From Candidatus Manganitrophaceae bacterium (GTDB lineage: Bacteria; Nitrospirota; Nitrospiria; SBBL01; JAADHI01): a DNA stretch of 42,730 bases. Made by a program: the position numbers and the translations under genes. This document shows positions 17,927 through 26,633 of the stretch, piece by piece. Where the stretch lies: the NCBI GenBank assembly GCA_013151935.1, contig JAADHI010000086.1, positions 1 to 42,730 of the forward strand, given 5' to 3'. Position 1 is the first letter of the stretch; every line of letters starts with the position of its first letter. The notes under the pieces were generated by a model. That model saw nothing but the letters and a program-made list of their open reading frames with translations, was not told the DNA's origin and did not search any database.

Positions 17927-18424
17927 ATGAGTCTTTCTGGTTTATTAAAAACAATGCGCCGGCTATTGTTGGTGACGGGTTTTTTATGGGTTTTGTTTTT
18001 TCAGGCGGGTGTGGCGCAAGCGGCTGAAGACATTGCCCTGGTGGCCCATCCCACGGTACCGGTTGACAACTTGAGTTTTGTGCAAGCCCGTAAAATATTA
18101 TTGGGCAATCATCAATATTGGTCTCCTGATTTACGGGTCACGCTCTTGATTCGAGCGCCGGTTGCGCGGGAGCGAGATCTTCTTTTGAAAAAATTTTACG
18201 AGATGAGTGAACCACAGTTTCGGCAACATTGGATTTCCAAAATTTTTCGTGCGGAAACGACCTCAGGCCCTAAAGTTGTTTTTTCCAGCGACATGGCGCT
18301 GGAGTTACTTGTGCTCATTCCGGGTTCGATTACTTTTGTAAGGGCGGATCAGGTACCTAAGGGTCTTAAAGTGATTCAAATCGATGGCAGACTCCCCGGT
18401 GATCCGGGTTATTCCTTGCAATAG
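17927..18424 (+). CDS. Small PstS-like periplasmic substrate-binding protein
   Basis: 165 residues with a signal peptide (LLLVTGFLWVLFFQAGVAQA). The mature chain follows the PBP-like phosphate-binding pattern: DIALVAHPTVPVDNLSFVQA, ARKILLGNHQYWSPDLRVTL, LLKKFYEMSEPQFRQHWISK, then SITFVRADQVPKGLKVIQID. It is much shorter than a full PstS (about 320 residues) and has only one lobe-like unit. No ABC permease is nearby. Sandwiched between a porin and a membrane adenylate cyclase, it may act as a sensory or ligand-presenting subunit rather than in transport; this is inference. Confidence 0.72.
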   Translation: MSLSGLLKTMRRLLLVTGFLWVLFFQAGVAQAAEDIALVAHPTVPVDNLSFVQARKILLGNHQYWSPDLRVTLLIRAPVARERDLLLKKFYEMSEPQFRQHWISKIFRAETTSGPKVVFSSDMALELLVLIPGSITFVRADQVPKGLKVIQIDGRLPGDPGYSLQ

Positions 18425-18482
18425 TGCGCTATATCTCTCCCTCAAAACACGGCCCAGCTCCATCTGATTTTCAGATTAGCAC

Positions 18483-20087
18483 ATGAAGATACAGCGTCGT
18501 CTGGGTTTATCTTTTTTGCTTATCCTGATTTTGTATGGTGTAAACCTTGGTCTTTATGCTTGGGGGAATCAAAAACGCAGTGTATCGGTCGAAGTGTTAC
18601 AAAAGGCGCTCTCGCGTCAAGTGCTTTTTTCTTCCATAAAACAAAAGCTGAGTAATATCCAAAAGGAGGTGACACTCTTAAGTCAAGTGATGGCCGCTTT
18701 GGCGGCGGAAGGCTTGGGGGTAAATGAGATTAAACACTTCAGAGCTCAGACCGCTTTGATTACATCCGAAATAGATAAATTGGGTCGTCTCTCAGAAGCC
18801 GAGATGTCCAGAGAAATTAAGTCTTTTGAAGAGATCTATTTGGGTTTGAGTCAGTCCTGGCAAATTTTCTACGAAAATTTTGGTATCAATCATGCTAAGG
18901 CGATTGCGGAGCTTGCGGTTCGCGCGGATCCTGTCAGCACACACTTGATGGTGGACTTACTCCCTCGTCTTTATGAAGAAGAGCAAATGCGGGTTGAGAC
19001 CGCCGTATTAAACTATTATCAGGTTGAGGCATGGGCAAAGCAGATGACACGTGTGATTTTTTTGCTCACGATTTTGATTACACTGACGATTGCTTTTTTT
19101 ACTTCACGATATATTTCCCTCGGACTGAGCAAACTAAAAGAAGGTGCGGCGCGTATCGGCAGCGGTACATTACATCACCGTATTGATATTCAGAGCCAGG
19201 ATGAGTTGGGTGATTTGGCGACTTCCTTCAATGAAATGGGTCAAAACCTGCTTTCAACGCAAGAGGCTTTAAACGAGGCACATGAAACCCTTGAAAACCG
19301 TCATCAAGAAGCCGAAAAACAACGCCAGAATGCCGAATCGTTGTTGTTAAATATTTTACCGCAGGAGATTGCGCAAGAGCTTAAGACGAAAGACCGCGTC
19401 GCCCCCAAATATTTTGAAGATGTGAGTATTTTATTTACCGATTTTGTAGGATTCACGGCTTCGACAGAGAAACTTGCGGTAGATGAGTTGGTTTTGGCCC
19501 TGCATGATTATTTCACCGCCTTTGATCAAATCTCAGAACGCTATGGTCTCGAAAAACTCAAGACCATAGGGGACAGCTATATGTGTGTTGCAGGTTTGCC
19601 CCAGCGCAAACCCTCACATCCTGTGGATGCAATTTTGGCTGCTTTTGAAATGATTGATGCGGTGAAAAAGCGGCAGGTTTCAGAAAACCCGGCGCAGTGG
19701 TCGGTTCGCATTGGAATCCACACGGGTGCGGTGATTGCCGGTGTGGTGGGGATTCAAAAATTTTCATTTGATATTTGGGGCGATTCCGTGAACTATGCGA
19801 AACGCATGGAGTCACGTGGGATTTCTGATCGCATCAATATTTCAGATCGGACTTATGCCAGAGTGAAAGATTTTTTTGCCTGTACGCATCGAAGGCAGTT
19901 GAGTGAAAACAAAGAGAAGACCTTTGAAATGTATCTGGTTGATGACATCTTGCCAGGCTTGAAGGATGCGCAGACTTTAGGCCCGTCTTTAGCCTTTTCG
20001 GAGCGCTACCAGCTTTATTTTCAGCGACCATTTTCGAGTCACTGGCAAAAGCCGATTAAAAATACAGAAATGCCCTTTGAGTCTTAA
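18483..20087 (+). CDS. Membrane HAMP-linked class III adenylate cyclase
   Basis: 534 residues: TM1 (about 8-27), a periplasmic helical sensor region (about 28-190), TM2 (about 195-215), HAMP (215-268), a coiled coil, then a cyclase domain. Metal aspartates are in ILFTDFVGFT (about 316-325) and GDSYM; the substrate-selecting Lys is in EKLKTIGDSYM and its Asp partner in FDIWGDSVNYAKRMES. Lys/Asp at these positions indicates ATP rather than GTP. GIHTGAVIAGVVG is the conserved turn. It should make cAMP in response to a periplasmic signal, possibly relayed by the two genes upstream. The ribosome site is weak. Confidence 0.93.
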   Translation: MKIQRRLGLSFLLILILYGVNLGLYAWGNQKRSVSVEVLQKALSRQVLFSSIKQKLSNIQKEVTLLSQVMAALAAEGLGVNEIKHFRAQTALITSEIDKLGRLSEAEMSREIKSFEEIYLGLSQSWQIFYENFGINHAKAIAELAVRADPVSTHLMVDLLPRLYEEEQMRVETAVLNYYQVEAWAKQMTRVIFLLTILITLTIAFFTSRYISLGLSKLKEGAARIGSGTLHHRIDIQSQDELGDLATSFNEMGQNLLSTQEALNEAHETLENRHQEAEKQRQNAESLLLNILPQEIAQELKTKDRVAPKYFEDVSILFTDFVGFTASTEKLAVDELVLALHDYFTAFDQISERYGLEKLKTIGDSYMCVAGLPQRKPSHPVDAILAAFEMIDAVKKRQVSENPAQWSVRIGIHTGAVIAGVVGIQKFSFDIWGDSVNYAKRMESRGISDRINISDRTYARVKDFFACTHRRQLSENKEKTFEMYLVDDILPGLKDAQTLGPSLAFSERYQLYFQRPFSSHWQKPIKNTEMPFES

Positions 20088-20299
20088 AAGGCATTTATAC
20101 ACCAAACGCATGTTAAAACGGTTTTTTTAAAAATAAATGTCCGTTACTTTTATTCCCCTTAATTCTGTATTATGATGTTTCATGTTTCGTCTTGCGCCTT
20201 GCATTGATGTCTGGCGCAAACCGCGAGAATGAGGACATTTTTTTAAAAGATTTCAATTGAGGAAACGGTTCTTTAAATGATGAAAGGGTTTTGGCATAT

Positions 20300-20644
20300 A
20301 TGAATATGAAAAAATATAGACTGTTATCGTTATTTTTCGGAGTGTCTCTCCTTCTGCTATCGGGATGTACAAGCAAGGAAAATCCTTTTCCTGATCATGA
20401 GGGTGGGAAGATATATCTGGGGCTGAAACATATGAATATCAGGTGTTCAGGATGTCATGGCGACTTAGGCGGCGGCGGAATGAGTGGACCTTCTCTCGTG
20501 AAGGCCGTAAAAAAATTGAAGCCAGAGGAATTTGTTGCAACAGTGATCAGTGGTCGTGGTGACATGCCTTCTTTCAACAAAAAATTGCAAGAGGAAGAGA
20601 TTATCCAGATCGTGGAATGGTTGAAGATGTTGCCTGAAGACTGA
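20300..20644 (+). CDS. Monohaem cytochrome c lipoprotein
   Basis: 114 residues from ATG 20300; an in-frame TTG at 20291 is possible. The signal peptide ends LLLLSGC, a good lipobox. The haem site CSGCH is at about residues 49-53; the axial Met is probably in GRGDMPSFNKKL, and the C-terminal helix IIQIVEWLKML is typical of small class I cytochromes. It is therefore a membrane-anchored periplasmic electron carrier. It stands alone between the cyclase and a convergent gene and ends at the hairpin 20676-20706. Partners are not evident nearby. Confidence 0.88.
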   Translation: MNMKKYRLLSLFFGVSLLLLSGCTSKENPFPDHEGGKIYLGLKHMNIRCSGCHGDLGGGGMSGPSLVKAVKKLKPEEFVATVISGRGDMPSFNKKLQEEEIIQIVEWLKMLPED

Positions 20645-20675
20645 GATTAAAGTTCTGCATCGGTAGGCAGATATC

Positions 20676-20706
20676 GGGTGGGGGAAGTCGAACACTTCCT
20701 CCACCC
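20676..20706. terminator. Intrinsic terminator between convergent genes
   Basis: GGGTGGGGGAAGT (20676-20688) pairs with ACTTCCTCCACCC (20694-20706) with a five-base loop and one G-U pair. A T-rich stretch follows on the plus strand. It lies between the cytochrome stop and the convergent gene stop at 20730. Confidence 0.75.
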
Positions 20707-20729
20707 TTGTTTGATTGGTTTGTCCTGAC

Positions 20730-21299
20730 TTAATCCACGTAGCTGATAACCCCTTTGTCTTCCCCAGTGAGAGAACGAAAGAGGGTGTGAAATTCCTCAT
20801 CCGATAGCTTTGGATTACGTAGTTTGTCTAGATTTTCCGGCGTGATTGGAACTTGTGCCTGAATGTCAAATGAAGAATTTCCAAATGCGGCATAATGGGC
20901 ATAAAAACGAAATTCGGGTACCAGGTGTGTGATTCCGTTGTTGTAGTGAATGGCAAGTTCGATCATCATGCGGCCAACATCTGCGGGAATGCGCTTTCCG
21001 AGCACGATATTTTTGGGTGGGTTTCCTGCTCGGAAATATTGAATCATGACCCGTTCGATTTTTTCTTCTTTGAGCAGTCGTTTAATGAAAGGGCCGTCCT
21101 TTTTCTTTTCCTTCATTAAAAACATTTCCACTTTGATTTCTTCCCGTGGCATGGGAATCATTGGTCCTGTGTGTTTTTTAAAATGCCGCTGGCCTTTTTC
21201 CTCTGGGGTTTCGGCAAGTCCTAAGTTTGGCGAGAGGGCGGAAGAGATCAGCAGGACGAAGCCTGTTACGATTGTTAAGATATGGGTTCTTTTTTTCAC
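20730..21299 (-). CDS. Secreted protein of unknown function
   Basis: 189 residues starting at GTG 21299 with AAGGAGA eight bases upstream. The signal peptide THILTIVTGFVLLISSALS ends near LGLAETPEE. The mature chain has a basic region with repeated charged residues (MKEKKKDGPFIKRLLKEEKI) and a mixed alpha/beta remainder with no cysteine or catalytic motif I can name. It is convergent with the cytochrome and divergent from the next gene. Not recognised. Confidence 0.7.
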   Translation of the reverse strand: MKKRTHILTIVTGFVLLISSALSPNLGLAETPEEKGQRHFKKHTGPMIPMPREEIKVEMFLMKEKKKDGPFIKRLLKEEKIERVMIQYFRAGNPPKNIVLGKRIPADVGRMMIELAIHYNNGITHLVPEFRFYAHYAAFGNSSFDIQAQVPITPENLDKLRNPKLSDEEFHTLFRSLTGEDKGVISYVD

Positions 21300-21364
21300 C
21301 GGGTTCTCCTTAAATGGGTCTCTTTAATTGTGCTCTAAAATAAAATACTGTATGGTCACGCCAA

Positions 21365-21886
21365 ATGTTCAGGTACCTACGCTCAAAGTGTTTATTTCGG
21401 CCCTTGTTTTTTAAGGCATCAGTCAAAATCGAGGTGAATTATAACAAAAAACCGAAATTTTTTAAAGAAGGGTCACGATTTCTTCTCTTGCTTGGCCTGC
21501 TTGCGGTGGGTCTGTTTTTCTTTAAGGCCTCTGGTCTTTCTGCAAAGCCCCTGTCGCGCGAGCTGCCTGTTTTACTTTCAATTGAGGCCTTGTTGAGCGA
21601 CGAAAGCCAATACGATGGTCATCGGGTTGTGGTTTCAGGTCGTATTAAATCTCTGCGTTTTCAACAGGGGCGGATGGGAAGTCCCTACCTCAAAATTGTG
21701 TTGTCTAACTTATCTGATGAAAAAATCGCTCCGCAGACACTTGAGGTGATTACGCTCGATTTTCCAAAAGCACGCGCAGGGGATCAAGTGCTTGTCCAGG
21801 GCAATTATTATATCTCCTCTCAAAAAGTCGGACAGCACTTCGAGCGTTTTATCGACGCCGATCTCATCGTTTTGGATGAATTTTAG
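21365..21886 (+). CDS. Membrane-anchored OB-fold-like protein, unknown function
   Basis: 173 residues. A basic N-terminus is followed by one hydrophobic segment (about 38-56, FLLLLGLLAVGLFFFKASGL), then a domain with SIEALLSDESQYDGHRVVVS and GRIKSLRFQQ, the beta pattern of an OB-fold in which the first strand introduces a VSGRI turn. Similar envelope OB-fold proteins are common and mostly uncharacterised. Start chosen at ATG 21365; a start nearer the membrane segment is possible since no strong ribosome site is seen. Confidence 0.6.
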   Translation: MFRYLRSKCLFRPLFFKASVKIEVNYNKKPKFFKEGSRFLLLLGLLAVGLFFFKASGLSAKPLSRELPVLLSIEALLSDESQYDGHRVVVSGRIKSLRFQQGRMGSPYLKIVLSNLSDEKIAPQTLEVITLDFPKARAGDQVLVQGNYYISSQKVGQHFERFIDADLIVLDEF

Positions 21887-21935
21887 GGGCATTTATTTTG
21901 GGTAAAGGAGGCTTTTTTGGCGAGTTTCGCTCTCA

Positions 21936-21965
21936 TTGACACCTTCTAAACCCCTTTGTTATTCT
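21936..21965 (+). promoter_or_regulatory. Sigma-70 promoter
   Basis: TTGACA (21936-21941), an 18-bp spacer and TATTCT (21960-21965), 42 bases before the small membrane gene at 22008. Confidence 0.5.
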
Positions 21966-22007
21966 AAGGAGATGAGGCTTCCTGTTCCTAAAGAAAGGTA
22001 AAACGTA

Positions 22008-22214
22008 ATGAATAAATCAAAAAAGAGGGTTCGGGCCAAAGGCATGAGCGATCTTTTGATTGGTCAGTTTTTGCTTGCAGTTTTACTGTATTTTTCTGTG
22101 GCTTTTTATGAGTCTGCTCGAAATCTGACCCTTGTTGTGACTTTGTTGCTCTTGCTCGGAGTGCTTTATTTTTCATGGAAAGGGATGCGGGTGCTTTGGC
22201 TTAAAAAAAGCTAA
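22008..22214 (+). CDS. Small two-pass membrane protein
   Basis: 68 residues with a basic N-terminus (MNKSKKRVRAKGM) and two hydrophobic helices (about 15-34 and 41-58), ending LKKS. GAAAGG lies about ten bases upstream of the ATG and a good promoter precedes it. Unknown function. Confidence 0.6.
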   Translation: MNKSKKRVRAKGMSDLLIGQFLLAVLLYFSVAFYESARNLTLVVTLLLLLGVLYFSWKGMRVLWLKKS

Positions 22215-22435
22215 GCATGGGGCATAGGCATCACGTAAAAGCAGTACACTCCATCTCCACGCGCCACGCTGCGCGCTTGATCTTCGCCATCACGGCGAGA
22301 TTGATTCCCCTGGTCGTAAGTACTGATTGATCCAAATTTTATTGGGCTATGGGCTTGACAGGTCTCGTGATGTGACTTTGCATATGCCCTTAAAAGAAAC
22401 AGCGCCCTCCCTTAATAATACACGTAAAAATCAAA

Positions 22436-22637
22436 TCCTTCCTTTCGAATTGCTTCAGGGGGTTCAGAATTTCTTTGGTCAAAAAAAGAGATTGAGACGC
22501 GTTTGTGTGATATCATGGCGACCGCATTTGAACAGGTATTGACGAAATCAAATTCAAGTGGTCTTGATGTGCGCATGGCTGTCTTGATTATCGGTATCGA
22601 AAGGCTTTCAAAGGCCCATCATGACGAATATCTTTGA
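22436..22637 (+). pseudogene. Remnant of glutamate dehydrogenase C-terminus
   Basis: Two frames joined by one missing T near 22470 spell FELLQGVQNFF then SKKEIETRLCDIMATAFEQV and SGLDVRMAVLIIGIERLSKA. This is the C-terminal signature of hexameric glutamate dehydrogenases (YFEWVQNxxxFFW..., then RxAAxxxxIxRVxxA). The rest of the gene is gone; 22215-22435 holds only small hairpins and no coding trace I could recognise. The remnant's end overlaps the first codons of the leucine dehydrogenase in another frame. Confidence 0.6.
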
Positions 22638-23676
22638 GCAAATCCAAGTTGAGGGACATGAGCAGGTCCTTATTTGTTCTGATCCGGCCTCCGGTCTTCG
22701 GGCATTGATTGCCATTCACAATACGACCCTAGGTCCTGCATTGGGGGGCTGTCGAATGTGGCCCTACGATTCTTTCGACGATGCCTTGTCAGATGTTTTA
22801 AGGCTCTCAAGGGCGATGAGTTACAAAGCTGCGGTCAGTGATCTGCCTCTGGGTGGTGGAAAAAGCGTGATTTGGGGCGATGCGGATAAAGAAAAAACAC
22901 CCGCCTTGCTTGAAGCCTTTGCGAGGCAGGTCGAAAGTTTAGCTGGGCGTTATATTGTGGCTGAAGATGTGGGGATTACGGTCGATGATATTGAGACCAT
23001 GCGTTGTATTACCCCACATGTTGCCGGGCATGCTTTGGCGCATGGCGGCAGCGGAGATCCTTCTCCTGCGACAGCTCACGGTGTTTTTTCAGGCATGCGT
23101 GCCTGCCTGGAAGAGGTTTATGGGGATGCATCGTTTAAGGGGAAACGTGTAGCGATTCAAGGATTGGGCAAAGTGGGAAGTGCTTTGGCCAAGTTGCTGC
23201 ACGAAGCTGGTGCGACGCTTTATGTTTCTGATATGGATCCAGAACGTGTGGCCCATGCGATTCGTGACTACGGTGCAGATCCCATCCATGGACATGAAGT
23301 GTATCGTGTGGACTGCGATGTTTTTTCACCCTGTGCTTTAGGTGGAATCATCAATGAACGCAGTATCGAAAGCCTTTCATGCAAGATTATTGCGGGTGCG
23401 GCGAACAATCAACTCAAAACCCTGGGTGTTGCCGATGAGTTGACAAATCGCAACATCCTTTATGCCCCGGATTATGTTTTAAATGCGGGGGGCTTGATCA
23501 ACATTGCCCAGGAATTAAAAGGCTATGGACAGGAACAGGCCTATGAAAAAATCAGCAAGATTTATGATCGCATGAAAGGGGTCTTTATCTTGGCCAAAAA
23601 AGAATCTATTTCAACGGCTGCGGCGGCTGAACGTCTTGCCGAGCTGCGACTTTATGCAAAATCAACAGATGTTTGA
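22621..23676 (+). CDS. ldh: Leucine (branched-chain amino acid) dehydrogenase
   Basis: 351 residues of the Glu/Leu/Phe/Val dehydrogenase family, NAD-dependent oxidative deamination. The N-terminal substrate domain has LGPALGGCRMWPY, MSYKAAVSDLPLGGGKSVIW (catalytic Lys69 and Lys81) and AEDVGIT. The Rossmann domain has VAIQGLGKVGSALAKLLHEA (GxGxxG) and the conserved GAANNQL and APDYVLNAGGLIN. Length and the GCRM/SYKAA sequences favour leucine over glutamate as substrate. AAAGG lies seven bases before the ATG. It starts inside the tail of a decayed glutamate dehydrogenase. Confidence 0.93.
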   Translation: MTNIFEQIQVEGHEQVLICSDPASGLRALIAIHNTTLGPALGGCRMWPYDSFDDALSDVLRLSRAMSYKAAVSDLPLGGGKSVIWGDADKEKTPALLEAFARQVESLAGRYIVAEDVGITVDDIETMRCITPHVAGHALAHGGSGDPSPATAHGVFSGMRACLEEVYGDASFKGKRVAIQGLGKVGSALAKLLHEAGATLYVSDMDPERVAHAIRDYGADPIHGHEVYRVDCDVFSPCALGGIINERSIESLSCKIIAGAANNQLKTLGVADELTNRNILYAPDYVLNAGGLINIAQELKGYGQEQAYEKISKIYDRMKGVFILAKKESISTAAAAERLAELRLYAKSTDV

Positions 23677-24055
23677 TCAGACTTCAAAGCCCAGTAGGGG
23701 ACGCGTTATAACGGCAATTCTGCTCTCCCTGTTTTTTATGCGGATGCCCGAATTGCTACCGCTGTCTGGAAAGTGGATCGTTGTGGCGGCGATCCTGATT
23801 TTTTTTCTCGCCATTCAAGAGCAGAAAGGGATAAAAGGGGGCGTCATTGCGGCTTTGTTTTCATTTGCTTTTGCGGGCTTTGGTCAGTTGTATGTGAGAC
23901 AGTATGCGAGAGGCATATTTTTTATAGTGGTCGCTGTCTTTTCGTATATGACGACAGACTATTCTGCAAAAGCATGGGTGCTTAATGTTGTTGTCTTTAT
24001 CTTTGCCGGGGTTGATGCTTTTTCTTTTGGCAAGCGTGGCATTGGCATTGTCTGA
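23654..24055 (+). CDS. Small multi-pass membrane protein
   Basis: 133 residues from ATG 23654, overlapping the dehydrogenase by 23 bases; ATG 23669 is an alternative. Three to four hydrophobic segments follow a polar N-terminus, with GVIAALFSFAFAGFGQLYVR resembling TM2-like small membrane proteins that carry a G-x-GQ-Y pair. Probably co-transcribed with the dehydrogenase. Function unknown. Confidence 0.6.
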   Translation: MQNQQMFDQTSKPSRGRVITAILLSLFFMRMPELLPLSGKWIVVAAILIFFLAIQEQKGIKGGVIAALFSFAFAGFGQLYVRQYARGIFFIVVAVFSYMTTDYSAKAWVLNVVVFIFAGVDAFSFGKRGIGIV

Positions 24056-24209
24056 AAACTAAAGTAGGGCTTTTTTCAGATCTTATTGTCCTGATCACTT
24101 TTGTTGTCCCCGTCATGGCGGGGTTTCACCTCTAAAAATCTTTCTCATTCTCTTTGGATGTCGCTCCATTTTCCGCCTCAGAGGTTTGTCTTTTCAGTCA
24201 TTTCCGTTT

Positions 24210-24238
24210 CTAACATCCATTTCTTATGGTGGTATACT
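24210..24238 (+). promoter_or_regulatory. Possible promoter of the agmatinase gene
   Basis: CTAACA (24210-24215), 17 bp, then TATACT (24233-24238), about 58 bases before the ATG at 24297. The -10 is good and the -35 weak. The rest of 24056-24296 shows no gene. Confidence 0.4.
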
Positions 24239-24296
24239 CAAGAGAGTCCCGGTTGTGTCAAGCGTGAGCTGAACCCTTCGAACAAGGAGAAGCCTA

Positions 24297-25265
24297 ATGC
24301 CGCCGATTCATCATTTACAAAACAACAACACAAATGCTGCTCTTTCCGAAGAGACGGTTCCTGAAGATCGTTATTGGGCCGGACGTAACATACCGGATTG
24401 CACGCAGCCTGAGATCAGTATCTTTGGTATTCCCTATGATGGTGCGGCTTGTTTTCGTGTTGGGGCGCGTGAAGGTCCAGCACGGATACGCAGACTTTCC
24501 GCTGAAATTCCTTCCGTCCTGGAAACGGGGGAAAGTTTTGCTTCCTTGGCGATTTGTGATGAAGGGGATCTCTTTTCCGGGGGAGATTTTGTCGCCGCAC
24601 ATTCTGAGATTGAGTCGGCCGTTTCAAAACGTCTGGGCCATGTCTTTTCCCTTATATTAGGGGGAGATCACTCGGTTGTCATTCCTGTGCATCAGGCCGT
24701 CAATCGTTGTGCTTCTGAAGATGTTGGCATGATTTTTATTGATGCCCACGCCGATCTCTCCGACACCTTTCAAGGCTCTGCTTACTCAAATGCATGTCCC
24801 CTGCGACGCGCGATGGCACTGGAGCGATTTTCGCCGGAGCGTACGATTTTGGTGGGAACGCGCTGTTTTGAACCTGCGGGACGAGACTTTATTGCGAGAC
24901 ACAAGATGAAGGTCTTTCCCGCCTACGAAGTCGCAGCGCGTGGCATGTCGGTTATTGCCGATGAAATAAGTACACGGTTTTCGAATCTTTCAAATGTCTA
25001 TCTTTCTATCGATATTGACGTGCTTGATCCTGCTTTTGCACCCGGCACAGGGATTCCTGACGCCGGTGGTTTGAGTACACGGGATGTCATTACTTTAATT
25101 CGTCGTTTGAATGTCCTTCCTGTGGTGGGTGCAGATTTAGTCGAAGTGGCGCCGCCCCTGGATGTTTCAGACATCACCAGCTTTGCTGCACTCCGTATCA
25201 TCACCGAAATTTTCGGCCTGGTGCAGCGGAGAGTGAAGGCCCATGAAAGAATTACTCTTTTATAG
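24297..25265 (+). CDS. speB: Agmatinase/ureohydrolase family protein
   Basis: 322 residues of the arginase/agmatinase family, Mn-dependent hydrolysis of a guanidino group to urea. Metal motifs are all present: GGDHS (about 122-126), DAHADL (about 149-154) and SIDIDVLDPAFAPGTG (about 235-250). IFGIPYDGAACFRVGAREGP is the family start. The ATG has AAGGAGA eight bases upstream. The substrate may be agmatine, guanidinobutyrate or another guanidine; the symbol reflects family similarity only. It is followed 30 bases later by a class III aminotransferase that could act on the released amine. Confidence 0.88.
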   Translation: MPPIHHLQNNNTNAALSEETVPEDRYWAGRNIPDCTQPEISIFGIPYDGAACFRVGAREGPARIRRLSAEIPSVLETGESFASLAICDEGDLFSGGDFVAAHSEIESAVSKRLGHVFSLILGGDHSVVIPVHQAVNRCASEDVGMIFIDAHADLSDTFQGSAYSNACPLRRAMALERFSPERTILVGTRCFEPAGRDFIARHKMKVFPAYEVAARGMSVIADEISTRFSNLSNVYLSIDIDVLDPAFAPGTGIPDAGGLSTRDVITLIRRLNVLPVVGADLVEVAPPLDVSDITSFAALRIITEIFGLVQRRVKAHERITLL

Positions 25266-25295
25266 AGTCTTTTCAGGCTCGGAAAGGCGCTGAAG

Positions 25296-26630
25296 ATGAA
25301 ACAAAAAAAGACAAAGAGGCCTCCGGGGCCAGAAGCCTTAAGTTGGGTGAGCCGCGATCATGCTGTGATCTCAAAGTCCGTGACGCGTGCTTACCCGCTT
25401 GTCGTCGCATCGGCCAAGGGTTGCCGTATGACGGATGTAGATGGATTTGAATATCTTGATTTTACCTCCGGCATTGCCGTGACTGCGAGTGGTCATTGTC
25501 ATCCTAAAGTGGTTAAAGCCATTTGTGATCAGGCCAAAAAATTGATCCACATGTCGGGCACTGATTTTTATTATTCATCGGAAATTGAGTTGGCTGAGGT
25601 TTTGTCTGCGCTTGCCCCAGGCCGAGTGAAAAAGAAGGTCTTTTTCACAAACTCGGGGGCAGAATCTGTTGAGGGTGCAATGAAATTGGCCCGTTATGCC
25701 ACAAAACGCCCTTATTACCTGGCGTTTTCAGGTGCATTTCACGGGAGAACCATGGGGGCACTCTCTCTCACGGGAAGCAAGGCCGCTCAAAAAAAAGCTT
25801 ACGCCCCGCTTGTTTCAAGCGTGGTGCATGCGCCTTACCCCAATCCCTATCGTCCTCCGGCGGGTCTAAGTGCGGAGGACTGTGTTGATTTTACACTGGA
25901 TTGGATCGAAGAGACGGCCTTTAAACATTTTCTCCCGGCAGAAGAAGTGGCCGCCATATTTGTCGAGGCCATTCAAGGCGAAGGGGGTTACATTGTTCCG
26001 CCTAAAGATTTCCTCAAAAAATTGGCAAAACTTGCGGCATCTTACGGTATTTTATTGGTTATAGATGAGGTGCAAAGTGGGATGGGGCGCACGGGAAAGA
26101 TGTTTGCGCATGCGCATTTTAATGTGGTGCCCGATATCATGACACTCGCCAAAGGCATTGCTTCCGGTTTGCCCTTAGGTGCGATTGTTGCGAAAAGCAA
26201 AATTATGGATATTTGGGAGCCGGGCGCTCATGCCAATACCTTTGGTGGAAATCCCATTGCCTGTGAGGCGGCCCTTGCGACGATTTCACTTTTGGAAGAT
26301 GGATTGATGGAGAATGCCCAAAAAATGGGAGACTTACTGCAAAGCCGTCTACGTGAGATGCAGAAAACCCATCGTTTGATGGGCGATGTGCGGGGCATGG
26401 GGCTGATGGTTGCCACCGAATTGGTGAAAGATCGGGAAACAAAAGCTTTGGCTGTGGCCGAGAGAGATGCCGTCGTCCAGGGTTGTTTTGAAAAAGGCTT
26501 GCTTGTTTTGGGTTGTGGTGAAAGTGCTGTTCGTTTTATGCCGCCGCTCACACTCAGCAAAAAAGAAGCCGAAGAAGGATTACATATTTTTGAAGCCGTC
26601 TTGAGTGAGGTTGAGAAGAATAAATTCTAG
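25296..26630 (+). CDS. Class III aminotransferase (acetylornithine/GABA/putrescine type)
   Basis: 444 residues, PLP-dependent fold I. The segment TDVDGFEYLDFTSGIAV, the phosphate-binding TNSGAESVEGAMKLAR, the cofactor-stacking AFHGRTMGALSLTG, the PLP-ring Asp in LLVIDEVQSGMGRTG and the Schiff-base Lys286 in TLAKGIASGLPLGA are all present. It resembles the acetylornithine-aminotransferase-family group, which also contains GABA aminotransferases and broad amino-acid racemases. Placed directly after a ureohydrolase, transamination of an amine such as putrescine or GABA is plausible but not proven. Confidence 0.9.
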   Translation: MKQKKTKRPPGPEALSWVSRDHAVISKSVTRAYPLVVASAKGCRMTDVDGFEYLDFTSGIAVTASGHCHPKVVKAICDQAKKLIHMSGTDFYYSSEIELAEVLSALAPGRVKKKVFFTNSGAESVEGAMKLARYATKRPYYLAFSGAFHGRTMGALSLTGSKAAQKKAYAPLVSSVVHAPYPNPYRPPAGLSAEDCVDFTLDWIEETAFKHFLPAEEVAAIFVEAIQGEGGYIVPPKDFLKKLAKLAASYGILLVIDEVQSGMGRTGKMFAHAHFNVVPDIMTLAKGIASGLPLGAIVAKSKIMDIWEPGAHANTFGGNPIACEAALATISLLEDGLMENAQKMGDLLQSRLREMQKTHRLMGDVRGMGLMVATELVKDRETKALAVAERDAVVQGCFEKGLLVLGCGESAVRFMPPLTLSKKEAEEGLHIFEAVLSEVEKNKF

Positions 26631-26633
26631 GTT

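Noticed and set aside
18483-20087. Guanylate cyclase
   Set aside because: Lys and Asp at the base-selecting positions favour ATP.
22279-22299. Hairpin TCTTCGCC/GGCGAGA as terminator
   Set aside because: Short, with no T tract; could not be assigned a role.
22327-22542. 71-codon ORF upstream of leucine dehydrogenase
   Set aside because: Only its end (FELLQGVQNFF) is meaningful, as part of the glutamate dehydrogenase remnant.
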